Origin: Hyperoodon ampullatus
Taxonomy: Eukaryota > Chordata > Mammalia > Artiodactyla > Ziphiidae
NCBI GenBank assembly: GCA_949752795.1
Contig: OX457061.1
Span: 31,810,425 to 31,874,424, forward strand
DNA: 64,000 bases
Direction of reading: 5' to 3'
The position numbers and the translations under genes were made by a program. Shown here one piece after another: positions 11,526-23,247 of this stretch. Positions within the stretch are counted from its first letter, which is position 1. The number at the start of each line of letters is the position of its first letter. The notes below the pieces were generated by a model. It searched no databases and was not told the DNA's origin. It saw only the letters and a program-made list of their open reading frames with translations.

Positions 11526-12490
11526 AACCTGAAGTGTGGCTTCCACAGGTGGGCTGTCAGTGCTGGCCTAGGAGGCTCCCTCCTAATCCCTGACTGCAAA
11601 AGAGCTCAGCTTGGTGCAGAAGACAATATACACCTCTAAGCCTTGGCGTCTTTCTCCCTCTGGTCTGACGGTGCTCAGTCCTGGCGAAAGGTGAGTACCA
11701 AAGCTGAAGGAACTCAGGCACCCGAACACTCCACCCAGTTGCATCTGTGTCTGGGGGCTTGGAAAGGGGGACACTCTAGATCCATAGAGAACAGCATCAT
11801 CTCAGCTTCCAGGCAGGCATTTATGGGGCAGCGGAGCACTGACTCTGAATTTGAAGTTCTCAGATGTGGATTTGCTGAGAGTTAGTGGCAGAGCCCAGAT
11901 AGGAATCCTGTGGCTGCCTTGGGCACTGGAAGGGTGTCCCTGCCCCAGCCTGTAGGAAGGGACACAAAACATGGGATTAGAGTGACTACTGCATATTCAA
12001 AAATCAGCCCTTTGTCTGTCTTTGAACAGATCCAGTCCTCATGCTCCCATTATTAGGACAGGAACTTCCCAGGAGACAGGCAAGAGGAAAATGAGGATTC
12101 AAGGAAGCTTTACATGGGGGACAATTTTTGTTTTCTTTTTAAATTTCAAGTTAATACGAAACTACTTATTTCTCCTCTGCATCCTTAGTGACTACCAAAC
12201 ACAACTGATTTATGTCATTTTCTCGAACTGGCATTCTACTGGGTCCACAAGAGGAAAATAAAGTATTTAATAAAATAAAACGTGACAAATGAACTCCTTG
12301 AGTGAAACAAGCCATATTAGTGAGAGCTGCAGATACAGCAGAAGGAGGAAGGAGGTTCCGGGAGCTGGAAAAAGGCCCAAGTGAAAATTGTGATGGGTTT
12401 TGGAATTCTTAAAAAAATTTTAAATTGGAAGGATTTGACCATATTATACATAATCTGATGTATACATGTATACATTTCATCTTCACTCGC
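11526..12490. other. Unassigned non-coding DNA
   Basis: No gene, RNA or nameable repeat. A short alternating tract, gtatacatgtatacat, lies at 12461-12476. Confidence 0.45.
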
Positions 12491-12499
12491 CATTCTTTT

Positions 12500-12760
12500 G
12501 TCACTTCTCATTTGCTGCAGTCGGAGCAGGGTTCCCTATTATGTAAATAAGGGAATGAGACAGATGGTGCCACAAAGCAATGAATTCATCTGGGGGGAGG
12601 GCTTTAATTATGGATGGGTGGGCCCGGCTGTGTTTTGGGTTCAGCAAACGTCCCAAACGTTATGGGATTGGCAAAACCCCAGATGCAGTTTTCCAGGCAC
12701 ATTTTAAAATCCTGTCATATTTGCAGGGGAATTGAAGTTGGGATTTGTTTCTTGTTCTTT
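12500..12760. promoter_or_regulatory. Candidate conserved non-coding element
   Basis: Repeat-free block with several motif-like tracts close together: attatgtaaataagg, ccacaaagcaatgaattcat, a homeodomain-like ggctttaattatggatgg, and the doublet acgtcccaaacgttatggg. This is inference from repeat absence and motif density only. It could equally be ordinary unique DNA. Confidence 0.25.
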
Positions 12761-12764
12761 ATTA

Positions 12765-14640
12765 AATTCCTCAAGTTGCTGGCCCTGATTTTTAGCCTCT
12801 GAAACTGGAGGAATTTGAGCAGTGTTTTAAAGAGCTGGTCTACAATTCTTCTAAGACTAAGGTACTTCATAGGTACTACTGAGCTGTTGAATAGTCTTTT
12901 TTAGGGACTGTAAAAAGAATTGAAGATCTGAGGTACTATAAATGGAAAATTTAAATTATTCACGTACCCAGATATGATTACTATTTGTTGGTATATTGAA
13001 ATTTAGTATTTTTAGTATACTTTTTTTACACCATTGAAATTTCACCATACTTGTCATTTTGTATCTTGTTTTGTCACTTAGTATTACATCACAATCATTT
13101 CCCTATATCACTATTTATTCATAATTTTCATGAATATATAATAGTTCATTGAATTTGTGACTCACTTGAAAAAATTCAAAATGTTTCTTTTTAGTGAACA
13201 TTTGTTTCACCCAGAGTAATAAAACCTAGATCCTTAGACAATCTAGGTTTTTGTTTATATCCCTTGTCAGATAAAATCTGTTTGGTAGAAACAGATGCGC
13301 AGAAAAGTCAGAAATGGCTATGGGGACTTTTGGGGTGCTAAATAAGGTCAGTGTCAATGACGAATTGGCTAAAGTCATGTGGCAAGTTCACAGTCAAAGG
13401 CAGAAGCTCAAAGAGAGACCCAGAACAGACTGAGTATACACAAAGGACTTAGGACTTTGGATATTATTACATAAAAAGCAAAACACAAGTTAGGTGAAAA
13501 CTTACGGGAACAGAGGAGACCATTAGCATTTGTGAATTTGGTATCCATGAATTCATCTATTCACAAGGGACCTCGCAGGGCCAGGATATGGTGTGATTTA
13601 TCATTTTGCTGCAACAGCACGTTAAATCACATGGGTTTTCAAAGCTCGCGTTTCGACCACGCCACTCTGTCTCCAAACCTAGCCAACCGTCCAGCTTTTG
13701 TGTCTTAATCAGTTTTGTGGTTTCACACTCCTTGACGAGAATTTAGCAGTTCTCATAATGTGATAAATTGTATTTCTTTGTGAAAAAACTAAACAAGAGA
13801 AGAACATCAATTGCAAGAGCTGGTGCTGAAAGGGAATAGAAAATAAGAAGACTAAGAAAGTGATAATCCCTTGCCAGAAAGCTGAACCCTTGGATTCATT
13901 AAGGAATGGAACGTCACATTTGGCAGTGCTCGGGTTCCATGACATAAACGAGTCCCCCATACGCACTGTACAGCATCGAGAAAAAGATATTTCTGATTCC
14001 ACTTTAGGCAGTACTCTACCCCAGGCAAATGCTACTCATTAAGTAAATCATCAAAGCACAACTTAACTGTTTCAGTATTTCATTATTTCTTTTTCTGGGA
14101 GAAATTATATTAGAGTGATATTTGTGAATGTGCTGATTCATTAAGATCTTGAATGCATCAAGGATTTATTTGAATGAAATCTCTTCGAGTGAGAAGTTGC
14201 AGTGAGTCAATTTCAACTCTGACAAATTCTGAGTTTCCTATAAATTCCAGAGAAGTGAGGTAGGATGAGAATAACCTGTTGAGGGTAGAGCAGTGAATTT
14301 ACTAAGCAAAATGTAACTGGCATGGACAAGTGATTCACATCTCAGATGAGCCAAAGGAAAGCTGACTGCATTTGAGTGCTGAATGTACCTGTGACTGATG
14401 GGGTGACAGAAGGAGATCATTTTAAGACAACCATGTAAACCTGCTTTGATCCCAGATTAGAGATTCCACAAAGAGGCTGGGCCTAAAGGAAATCATGTTC
14501 AGGTCAATTTTAGAAAGCAATAAAAATGGAAACTATTGCCCACAGAATGAGTATACATAGCCCTGACTGGTCACAGGTAAATCATGGAGGAGACAAAGTT
14601 GACTTCTAAAGTCTCACCACAGGATGGGGTCCAGTAGACA
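12765..14640. other. Unassigned DNA; weak old L1 tract at 13000-13230
   Basis: 13000-13230 has the flavour of an antisense L1ME tail (tttcaccatacttgtcattt, cacaatcatttccctatatc). The remainder, including 13535-14060, holds no gene or nameable repeat. A 9-bp inverted repeat (tgtgattta at 13592-13600 and taaatcaca at 13623-13631) is noted. Confidence 0.4.
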
Positions 14641-14649
14641 AAAGTTGAA

Positions 14650-14760
14650 ATCCTGTCTGTTGATTACAACATAAACTACCTTGTTCACTTCTCTTCTCTG
14701 TGCCTCAGTTTCCTCATCTGCAAATTAGGACCAGTACAGTTGACTTTGCAAGATATGTGA
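14650..14760 (+). repeat. MIR SINE fragment
   Basis: Contains the core tgtgcctcagtttcctcatc tgcaaattaggacc. Only the middle survives. Confidence 0.6.
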
Positions 14761-14769
14761 TAAGCCAGT

Positions 14770-15595
14770 GCTTCACATTTTCCATCCATGTACCCTCCAG
14801 TATCAGGGGAGAAGGTCCTCCGGAAGGACCAGAAAATTAACTGCAAAGCAGCGTGAAGCAAGTATTCACCTTTGTTGTTTTGTACACCTAACATACTCAC
14901 AAGATTTGCCCTGTCTGGCCCCAGCAGTATCTCCAGCCTGGTCCACCACCCTCCCCCTTATCCTATGAGCTTCAGTCTCACTGGCCTTCTTTTCCATTTC
15001 TTCAGTGTGTCCTAATCCCCATACATTTCTGTACCCACCTCCTTGCTACCATCCCTCCCTGCCTTTCACCATCTTTCCTGCTCTCATCCTTCAGATTATC
15101 CTCCACTTGCCTCTGTTCTTGGCTTTTTAAGAATTGTGATGTCTTCCTGTCTGCTCTGCTTAGAATCCCTTGTTTCCTAAGAGAGTCTTCAGAGGTAATG
15201 ATCCAGGCAAACTTGAGATTCAAGTCCAAGTCGGACCATTCTAGGACAGATAATAAAACTAGAATGTGTGGTGCAAGAGTTGGAAACTCCTAGGAACAGA
15301 AAAGGTGAAACCCCTTTCTTACTTATTTATCTAACTTTATTCAGTCATCGATACCTTATTCAGTCCCTTCCGAAGAGCTACTGCTGAGAAAAGAAGGTGA
15401 TAATCTTGCTTTTATATAATGCTGCAGGAAATATCTGAGGATTGACATTTTTCTTCTTTATACAAATTTTTCCCTAATTTATTAAAGGAAAATATTACCT
15501 TGTTTTAGTGTTTTGAAAAGTTTGATATCATCTTGGCTGGATAATATGCATATGCTAAAATGGTCATTATGAAGACATAGCAAAATGAAATTTAT
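14770..15595. other. Unassigned non-coding DNA
   Basis: 14890-15060 is pyrimidine-rich and has an L2-like texture, but no diagnostic tract is clear. No gene seen. Confidence 0.4.
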
Positions 15596-15599
15596 ATCT

Positions 15600-16180
15600 T
15601 AATGATTCATTCAAAAACCACTGTTGAGTTCCCATTCAATGTCAGGTCCTAGGCTAGATTCTGTGACTATAGACATGAAATGCAGCCCCTGGTAAAAGCA
15701 GTTTACATAGAATGGGGGAGACAGGCAGTTAGACAGTCAAATAGTGTAACTTAATAAATGCTATCATAGAAATGAGTATGGGGGTGGGAAGACTCAGAGA
15801 ATATGTTCCTGAGGACAGTGATGGTTGAGATCTTCTTGTGGGCAAAGTACGGTTTGCCAAGCCAATGTATAGAAGAAGTCAGTTTGCAAGAAGGCATGAA
15901 ACATGGATAACAGCATTGTGTTTGAGAAAATATAAATCGTTGGGCAACAGGGAGAAAGATGAGGATCGAGAGTTGGGCAGACAAAGTCATAAAGGGAAGG
16001 ATGCCGTGCTAAGGAATTAGATTTTTCTAGTGAGGGTCATAAGAAGCCACTGAAGGGTTTTCATTAAGGAAACAATAAAGACTGACTTGGAGTTTTGAAG
16101 TCAAGGAGGGAGGGAGAAGAGGAAAGGACTGAGAGTGGAGTTATGGAATCCATAACCTAATTGATGCAATCCTGGCAAGA
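15600..16180 (-). repeat. L2-like LINE fragment, antisense
   Basis: Starts ttcattcaaaaaccactgtt gagttcccattcaatgtcag, passes tagacagtcaaatagtg and taataaatgctatcatagaa, and has agaagccactgaagggtttt further on. All are in the order of antisense L2. Open frames on both strands are incidental. Confidence 0.55.
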
Positions 16181-16184
16181 AGGA

Positions 16185-16595
16185 GCAAAGGCCTGAGCTA
16201 TCATACATAACACAGTGTTTTCTTCTCTTCCCTAATGCAAAAGAAGTAGCCCATTTTTGATAAATTTATTCTTCAGCTACATTATTGCCCTTCTATCCAC
16301 TCTGCAAAGGAAAGAAGGGAGGAAATTATTTAAAGAGTATTTCTTAGAAATTAAGCACCATGTCAATTGCTTTCACATATTGAGAGGTTACGCTTTCACA
16401 TAACATTAAGAGGTAGGCATTATTTCTAACCATTTCCAGCTGAAGAATCTCTAAATTACACTTGTTGTGAATATACTACTTCCTTCTCTGTAAAGATTTT
16501 CTGAAAGTGGAATCTGCATTGACTTCAGAACTTTAAACTGATCAGAACAGTGATAATTCTGCCCAATACTATTCTTATTTCCTGCCCTCCATCCC
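16185..16595. other. Unassigned non-coding DNA
   Basis: 16370-16450 may be an antisense MIR remnant (gaggtaggcattatttctaa). Nothing else is recognisable. Confidence 0.4.
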
Positions 16596-16658
16596 TCAAA
16601 CTATACATTTGTGCTATTCATCATATATACGAGTTCTCCCCTGTTTGGGGCAAACAGT

Positions 16659-16764
16659 AGAATTGCACTTCCTGGCTCCTTTGGCTTGGGTGGGACTGTG
16701 TGATTAGTTTCAGAATTGCACTTCCTGGCTCCTATGGCTTGGGTGGGACCATGTGATTGGTTCT
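16659..16764. repeat. 53-bp direct tandem duplication
   Basis: Two adjacent 53-base units (16659-16711 and 16712-16764) both begin agaattgcacttcctggctc and differ at only a few positions (cctttggc and cctatggc; gggactgtg and gggaccatg). It lies within the LTR-like sequence and is specific to this copy as far as I can see. Confidence 0.9.
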
Positions 16765-16974
16765 GGCCAATGAGTTTGAGCGGTAGTGATGCATGGCATT
16801 TCAGAGCTGGATGATCTAATTGCCACTGTGAGAAACACCAAAGCTCTCTCTTCTCTCAGCCATGTTATTCTGTTAGCCTGAATCCTGGACTGAGGATGAT
16901 GATGATCCCAGAGCAGAGTTCTAAGTTCCTCCATGGTGGACATGTTGTAGGAGTGAGCAATGATCCTTTTTTAT

Positions 16975-17208
16975 TTTAATCTGGAGTTTCCCTGGCTCGG
17001 TGCTAGTGACATTGTGGCTGAGTAATTCTTTCTTGGGGGTGGAGAGGAGAGCTCTCAGGTGCACTAAAGGGTATTGAGCGGTATCCCTGATCTCTACTTA
17101 CCAGCTATCAGTAGCACCCCTCCCCAAGTTGTGACAACCAAAACTGTGGCCAGACATCATTAGATGTCCCCTATGGAGAAAATTGCTCCTGGTTGAGAAC
17201 TGTTGCTT
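16975..17208 (-). mobile_element. MER20 hAT-Charlie DNA transposon
   Basis: Antisense MER20 order: ggctcggtgctagtgacatt, gagtaattctttcttggggg, ctatcagtagcacccctccc caagttgtgacaacca, gccagacatcattagatgtc ccc, and the terminal ggttgagaactgttg. It lies inside the MLT1-like LTR. Confidence 0.8.
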
Positions 17209-17274
17209 AAACCACTGAAATTTGTATTCTTTACTGCTTTATAAGCTAGGTAGGACTTGTAGACCCCAGTCCCT

Positions 17275-17700
17275 TGTTTTCATCTGTTACTCCTTCCCTT
17301 GTAAGGTTAATTCTCCAAATACACTTTTGATCTGTGAAACATGGTGTTTCATATCCTAACAATTTTCAAACTTTTTAATGTATTTACAGCTATCATCCAG
17401 TTCATGTGCTATTAAACCTTGTCCTTTTGTGGTCCCCTTTCAACCTAGTCAAAATGATTTCTAATAATATCTGTGTCGCTTGGCAACAGCTGTCATTAAA
17501 ACAGGTAGGAAAGTCTTCATTGTATTCCAGTTTAGTTTATAATTCCCAGGTTGCTACCATAAACTGGTTCATTTTGGTTTAACTGAGGACATATATAATG
17601 TAAGCAAAACACTGAGAAGGAAGGCTCTTGTTCTCAAAGAGTTTGCATACCAGCTGGGCAAGTAATATGTATTCATAAGAAAATATAAATCATATTACAC
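17275..17700. other. Unassigned non-coding DNA
   Basis: 17590-17680 may be antisense L2. No gene or RNA. Confidence 0.4.
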
Positions 17701-17704
17701 TGTG

Positions 17705-17800
17705 CATTTTTTAACCATATGTGTAAAGTGCTTATAAGTGTCTGGCACATAGTAAGTACTCAATAAATGTTAGCCGTTATTGTTATAAGCATCATTATTT
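17705..17800 (+). repeat. MIR SINE 3' part
   Basis: Reads tgtaaagtgcttataagtgt ctggcacatagtaagtactc aataaatgttagc, the MIR 3' end. It is followed by an ATT-rich tail. Confidence 0.75.
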
Positions 17801-17844
17801 TTGTACCATTTAAAAGAGTTCCCTATGCCCTGTACTGCACAGCG

Positions 17845-17945
17845 AACTCTTCAAAAGCAAGGACCATCTCTTACTCAACTTTGAATTCCCAATGCTTGGC
17901 TCTTTGGTACAAGAAAGACACTCCAAAGCACAATGGATGAATGAA
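17845..17945 (+). repeat. L2 3'-end fragment
   Basis: Reads gcaaggaccatctcttactc, then gaattcccaatgcttggctc, ending in a gatgaatgaac tail, as in the last 100 bases of L2. Confidence 0.55.
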
Positions 17946-18189
17946 CATGAGTTAAAGTCAAAGAGGAAGTGTACAATACATTGGTTTTAGAAGAAGAGAC
18001 AGAACTTCAGACTAAAGTATTCTAGGGAGATTTCATGGTGTTACTTTTTTTAAGCCAAGGGTGAAGAATTTAGGAGAAACGTTTTGTACGTAATAATATT
18101 TTCCATGGTGCGTTTTTTTTTGTTCTTTTTGGGAAGGAGTAGCACAAGTAATACAGTGTGAGGTAAATAAAGTGAGACTGTGAGTCTGA

Positions 18190-18370
18190 AGACCCGCATT
18201 GGGGTCTTAACCCCACCACATACAATCTATCCAGGCAAACAATCTTCCAGAACCTTGGTTCCTACATCTTTAGAATGATAATTATTAATAATATCTCTCT
18301 TCTGCATACATCATGGAAGTGTCATAAGGATCTTCATGACATATATAAAATATTTAATAACAGCTCATTC
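18190..18370 (+). repeat. MIR-like SINE, diverged
   Basis: The positions of gtctgaagacccgcattggg, aaccttggttcctacatctt and gaatgataattattaataat follow MIR order but identity is low. Confidence 0.4.
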
Positions 18371-18379
18371 ACATGATGT

Positions 18380-19865
18380 GTGTTATTGCTACCAGTTTAC
18401 AAATACTAATGAGAAATCCTAGCAGACTAGGCCAATGTCTTGCTGAATATCTGAAAACAGGTCCACAGAGACTTATGGAAATGACTGATATTTTATTCAT
18501 TGAATGAGTGACTAAGCAACTAACAGTGAGATGAAAAAATAAGAATAGATGCACTGGCTTAAATGTAACAAGAAACCATAGTTTACTTATAAGTAGCAGC
18601 TAGTTAGAAGTACCTGGAGTTAGACAACAGAATTGTGGTTCACTGCAGAATCTAACCATAGCCTTCCCATCATCAAGAGGCATGGAAGTTGAGAGGTTCT
18701 ACTGTCCCCTTATAATTTTCTTCCTGCCTGAGGCCATCCTGACTATGTGTATATTCCATGCCATTTTGTCACCCTATTTGAGGAAAAGCTAAAATGGTTT
18801 GGGAACCTCTCAAATGGCTTATTAGAAAGGAAGGAAGAAATTATACAGTGAGAAAATGAGGAAGGAGAAGGGATTGGAGCTGAATACCAAAAGGCTGACA
18901 AAAAGACACTTGAGCCTGAGAGGGGAAAAAATAAGATGGAATCGTAATGCCTGTAGCTACGCAATATGTAAGAGGTTTTTTCCCACATAAAGCATGTCTT
19001 TTACCAAAGTACTACTTAATATGCTATAGAAAATGAGAGGGGTCCAAAAGTATGACTAAGATCAAGAGAATTTCAAGAGAATGGGCAGATTTGGGTGGTT
19101 TAGTGACATCCTGTGGCTTCTTTGGATCTGATGTGGCCAATCAAGATATAGACTGTGGTTAAAGAGGGTTTGCCCAACCCTGTCTGAGCTGCTCCTCAAA
19201 CCCACTGACCACCCTTCCCTCAAGCTCCCTTGTGTGCTGACAAATAACATGCTCAAATGATGAAAAGCTTGATCTCTTTCTCTAAATATTTGACAGCCTC
19301 ACATTGAAGATGGAAGAGGCTGGTTTTGATGGCTCCAGAGGAGAGAATGTGGCCTAAGGAGAGGTAGAATTTAATGCAATCTAAAGAGCTTTCTAAAAAT
19401 GAAGGTGCCCTGAAAATCAAATGGCTAGAAATCCTTGAGCAGAAGCAGATAAATATCCACTTGCTGTGGTAAGAACTGGAATATAAACCCTTTCCAATTC
19501 AACATTCCTATCGCTTTAGTCCTGTCTTCCACCCAACACAGGCATTTCCTCTATAGCATCCTTGGAAAGTGGAGTCCTCTAGCCAATTTTTTTTCAAGCA
19601 CTGATTTGTTAAGTGTGCGAGCTACTAGCTGCAGTTTGATCTTATAGAGGTGGCGATTCATTGACTGATAGAACAAATTTCCTGGAAAGGGTAGAGGGAA
19701 TGATTTCAAGAATGCAGGTGGAGGGACCACATTTAACCAACACATTAATAGGAAGAATATCCTTCAGTTTGAGAACTTAGTGGGAAAACTTCAAGTTCTG
19801 GCACTTAATGTTTGTTTTGTCTTTAATCGAAGATACCTAAATTACCTCTTCTCTACTGAAGATGT
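18380..19865. other. Unassigned non-coding DNA
   Basis: About 1.5 kb without a gene, RNA or repeat that I can name. Confidence 0.45.
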
Positions 19866-19869
19866 TAAT

Positions 19870-20015
19870 CAACATTCACTTAGCACTTTATAATTTGAAA
19901 AGTCTTTTCACATCTAAAAATTTCATTTAGACTTCAGGAAAACTGCATTATTATCCCATTTCACAGGGGAGGACACTTAGAAGATAATAAATACTAGAAC
20001 TTGAATTTGTGCCTG
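19870..20015 (-). repeat. MIR-like fragment, antisense
   Basis: Tracts cacttagcactttataattt, attattatcccatttcacag gggaggac follow the antisense MIR core. Confidence 0.5.
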
Positions 20016-20124
20016 TGTGCTGGGACTGTGCTGAAGCTTTTACATGAATTACTGCTAAATCACATAATACCTGTACAAAATGGTTATCATTCCCATTTTA
20101 TTTCCAGGGACCAGAGGCTGAGGG

Positions 20125-20925
20125 TAGTAACATAGCCTGAAAGATGAAGGAAGAAGTCTTAATAAATTGGGCTACCACTAGCAGAACAAAGGTCAAATAT
20201 TCAGATCAAGGAGTATTAGAAACGAGAGTTCAGGGTTTGTTCAACACTCAGCAAACATTGAGTCTGACACTCTTCCCGGTCTCAAGGAGCCCACGGTCTA
20301 GGAGGATCTGGGCCACATGTCTGTCTTCTGTGCTGCGGGCCTCAGCAACAGGCCTGGAATTTCACCTAATGTTATCTAATGTAATTACCACAGTAACCTC
20401 AGCAGAAAGGTATGGCGATATTAAAGACTTGCCAAAACCACACATTTGCTATGTAGCAAACCTTGAGTTTGCAGCAATTCTACTGGAATTCAAAGCTTCA
20501 TATTCTTCCAAAGTCTCCGAACTTAGTCAAAACTGCAGCTCAATAAATTTTATTAATCTCATACTCTCTGCTACAAAGACTTTTTCCACCTTTTCCGATG
20601 CCACTCAAAACCCACATTTTCAACAGAAAAACTAACCACCACTTAAGAAATATTTCTGGCCATTGTCCACCTTCCAGATCAGAATTTCTGGACTCCTGTC
20701 TCTTTCCCCTCCTTGCAGAGGAAGAAGCCATATGCGTCTTCATCCGAAGGAACTTTCCCACTGGGTTCACTGCAGACTAGTATGATGGAGAGAACTCTAT
20801 AACTAGGAAAACTAACTTGTCCAGGCTTAACTATTGACTTCTGGGTGATACTGGATCACTTTCCCATGCAGGGCATGTTTCATTTTGTTTTCTTTTTTTT
20901 TTCTTTTTTAAGAGAATTCACTGCA
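20125..20925. other. Diverged repeat remnants, no gene
   Basis: 20230-20310 (caacactcagcaaacattga, tcaaggagcccacggtctag) and 20360-20470 look like old antisense L2 and MIR pieces. A 163-codon open frame (20144-20635) spans these pieces and has no domain or codon support, so I do not call it a gene. Confidence 0.4.
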
Positions 20926-20934
20926 TTGAATTTA

Positions 20935-21090
20935 ACCATAATAAGAACCCTTGGGGTCAATACTATTATTACCTTCATCAAACAAATGATGAAACTAAAA
21001 CTTGGTGAGAAACTAAGAAATATAGCCAGTGGCACACAGAAAATAAGTGATGGAGTCAGGATTAAAGCCCAAATCTGTCAGAACCTAGAG
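20935..21090 (-). repeat. MIR SINE, antisense
   Basis: Reads atactattattaccttcatc, then aaatgatgaaactaaaactt, then ggcacacagaaaataagtga tggagtcaggattaaagccc. This is the antisense MIR core in order. Confidence 0.65.
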
Positions 21091-21099
21091 ACCATGCTC

Positions 21100-22490
21100 T
21101 GAAGTATGGTGCTCATTGCTTCCTTGGTTGCAATCGCTTTTCTGTAAAATGGAGTTGAATCAATCAGCTCTGCTTCATTTCTAGCAGTATTTCTTTTCAA
21201 CAAAATGATATGAAGAACTCAAATATATAACAAGAGAAAAAGCAATATTTAGTATAATTTTCTTAGTTTCAGTATGTATTCACTTATATATATTTATATA
21301 TACACATATATTTATTTAATGCATGCTTATTATTTATTGTAAAGGCAACTGAAATATTTCAGAATTATGTGTCATTAAACATAATTTTGAAATCAGGAGT
21401 TATGGATAATAACTAGTGTCAGAATCCAATTATTCCAGTGATTTGTTTTGGTTTTATGGGACAAAAATGCTGATTCACTTAGAGAAGTTTTTTACAAAAG
21501 GTAACAGGTTTTCAGTGGTTAAGCTTATTCTTGCATTAACCATCAGAGAAGACTGAAAGAGAAGCAATAGGATATTTTTATTTCAAGACTGAATCACTAA
21601 CATTATCTCATAGCCGCTCGCTTAGGTTACTTGGTAAGTGTTTTATTTGGGGAGGGTAGGTAAGCTCACTCCTATCTAGCTGGTTGAAATGTCTTTGGCA
21701 GGAAATATTTTTCAAATATATCTGATAACAATATAAGATTTCTCAGTGATTTCATTTTTTGAAAATCTCACATGTCTTAGCACACCTCTGTCATTTTTCA
21801 AGGCTATAAAAATCTACTTTGTTTTCCATTCAGTAGAAATTTGAAGTTTCATTTCCCTTTCTGACACCTCATTTGCAATTATAAGCATGAAAATACTGGA
21901 TTTCTGAAAAGCTGTTGTATTTTTGTTAGCTACTTAATAAATGGAATTCCTTCACTGACAAGCACAATTTTTTTTCTCCCTTAGAATCTTTGAAATATTT
22001 GTACTAGCTCCTTGCCTTCAGTTCATCGTGTAAGTCTCCTGTAAAGAAAAGGCTATTCTGTAATATACTGCCAATATAATTACCAATAACTCTGAAAAAC
22101 TGCAGCTTTAAGGCTGTATCTTAATGTAATTCATTATTTATATGGTTTGATCCAACAATATTTAGAAAGATGCTTGCACGTTTGTAAGAAGTTAACACCT
22201 AATGTTTGACTCTACAGTTCTGTTAAAGAGTCTTTAGACTGCTTGAACACATTGTGCTGAGCTTTAAGAGAATCATTACGTCTGTGTTCTTCTCAGATAT
22301 TACTTTCACATCATCTGTATAGATGTTAACTACACATTGGCCAGTGTAAGGTACATTTTTTTTGTTTTCATCTGCATGAACCCAACATAGAAAAATAAGA
22401 AATATGCTGAAATCCACAGTATTATTAGTAAAATTCATGATAGAGTTCATAAAACTGACAACTTTCACTAATCCGTCATGTATTTTGGGT
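21100..22490. other. Unassigned AT-rich DNA
   Basis: Contains an AT-rich alternating patch at 21280-21320. No gene, RNA or nameable repeat. Confidence 0.45.
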
Positions 22491-22493
22491 GTT

Positions 22494-23022
22494 AAAAATT
22501 TCACTCCTTTATCCATAAAGATGTGGTACATATATACAATGGGATATTACTCAGCCATATAAAAGAAAAAATAATGCCATCCGCAGCAACATGATGGACC
22601 TAGAGATTGTCATACTGAGCGAAGTAAGTCAGACAGAGAAAGACAAATATCATATGATATCACTTATATGTGAAATCTAAAAAAAATGGTATGAAGGAAC
22701 CTATTTACAAAACAGAAATAGAGTCACAGATGTAGAAAACAAACTTATGGTTACAAAGGGGGGAAAGAGAGGGGAAGGGATAAATTGGGAGATTGGGATT
22801 GACATATACATGCTACTATATATAAAATAGATAACTAATAAGGACCTACTGTATAGCACAGGGAACTCTACTCGGTACTCTGTAATGATGTATATGGGAA
22901 TAGAATGTAAAAAATGAGTGGATAGATGTATAGCTGATTCACTTTGCTGTTCAGCAGAAACTAATACAACATTGTAAATCAACTATACTCCAATAAAAAT
23001 TAATTTAAAAAAATTTCACTCC
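22494..23022 (+). mobile_element. 5'-truncated L1 3' end with target-site duplication
   Basis: The body runs 22508-23008: end of ORF2 and 3' UTR, with gatattactcagccatataa, ctgagcgaagtaagtcagac, tactgtatagcacagggaac, and the terminal actatactccaataaaaatt. The target copy aaaaatttcactcc is at 22494-22507 and again at 23009-23022. It is an L1 of a younger class than the L1ME pieces elsewhere in the window. Confidence 0.92.
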
Positions 23023-23247
23023 GGGGCTTCCCTTGTGGCGCAGTGGTTGAGAGTCCACCTGCCAATGCAGGGGACACAGGTTCGTGCCCCGGTCCAGGAA
23101 GATCCCACATGCAGTGGAGCGGCTGGGCCCGTGATCCATGGCCGCTGAGCCTGCGTGTCCGGAGCCTGTGCTCCGCCACGGGAGAGGCCACAACAGTGAG
23201 AGGCCCGCGTACCGCAAAAAAAAAAAAAAAAAAAAAAAATTCACTCC
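23009..23247 (+). mobile_element. CHR-2-type SINE sharing the L1 target site
   Basis: The SINE body is 23023-23236, with head ggggcttcccttgtggcgca, B-box-like ggttcgtgccc, and an A tail of about 24 bases. It begins directly after the second copy of the L1 target and is followed by a third copy (aaaaattcactcc, 23235-23247, one T shorter). Confidence 0.95.

Larger units (their letters stand above)
16600..17270 (+). mobile_element. MLT1-like LTR interrupted by MER20
   Basis: The left part has accatgtgattggttctggc caatgagtttgagc and a tract around gcctgaatcctggactgagg. After MER20 the sequence resumes with cttaaaccactgaaattt, which is where such an LTR continues. The resemblance to the element at 28510-28905 supports a shared family. 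The assignment to MLT1 is from memory and uncertain. Confidence 0.45.

Noticed and set aside
20144..20635. 163-codon open frame, + strand
   Set aside because: It spans diverged antisense L2 and MIR pieces, with no domain or codon support.
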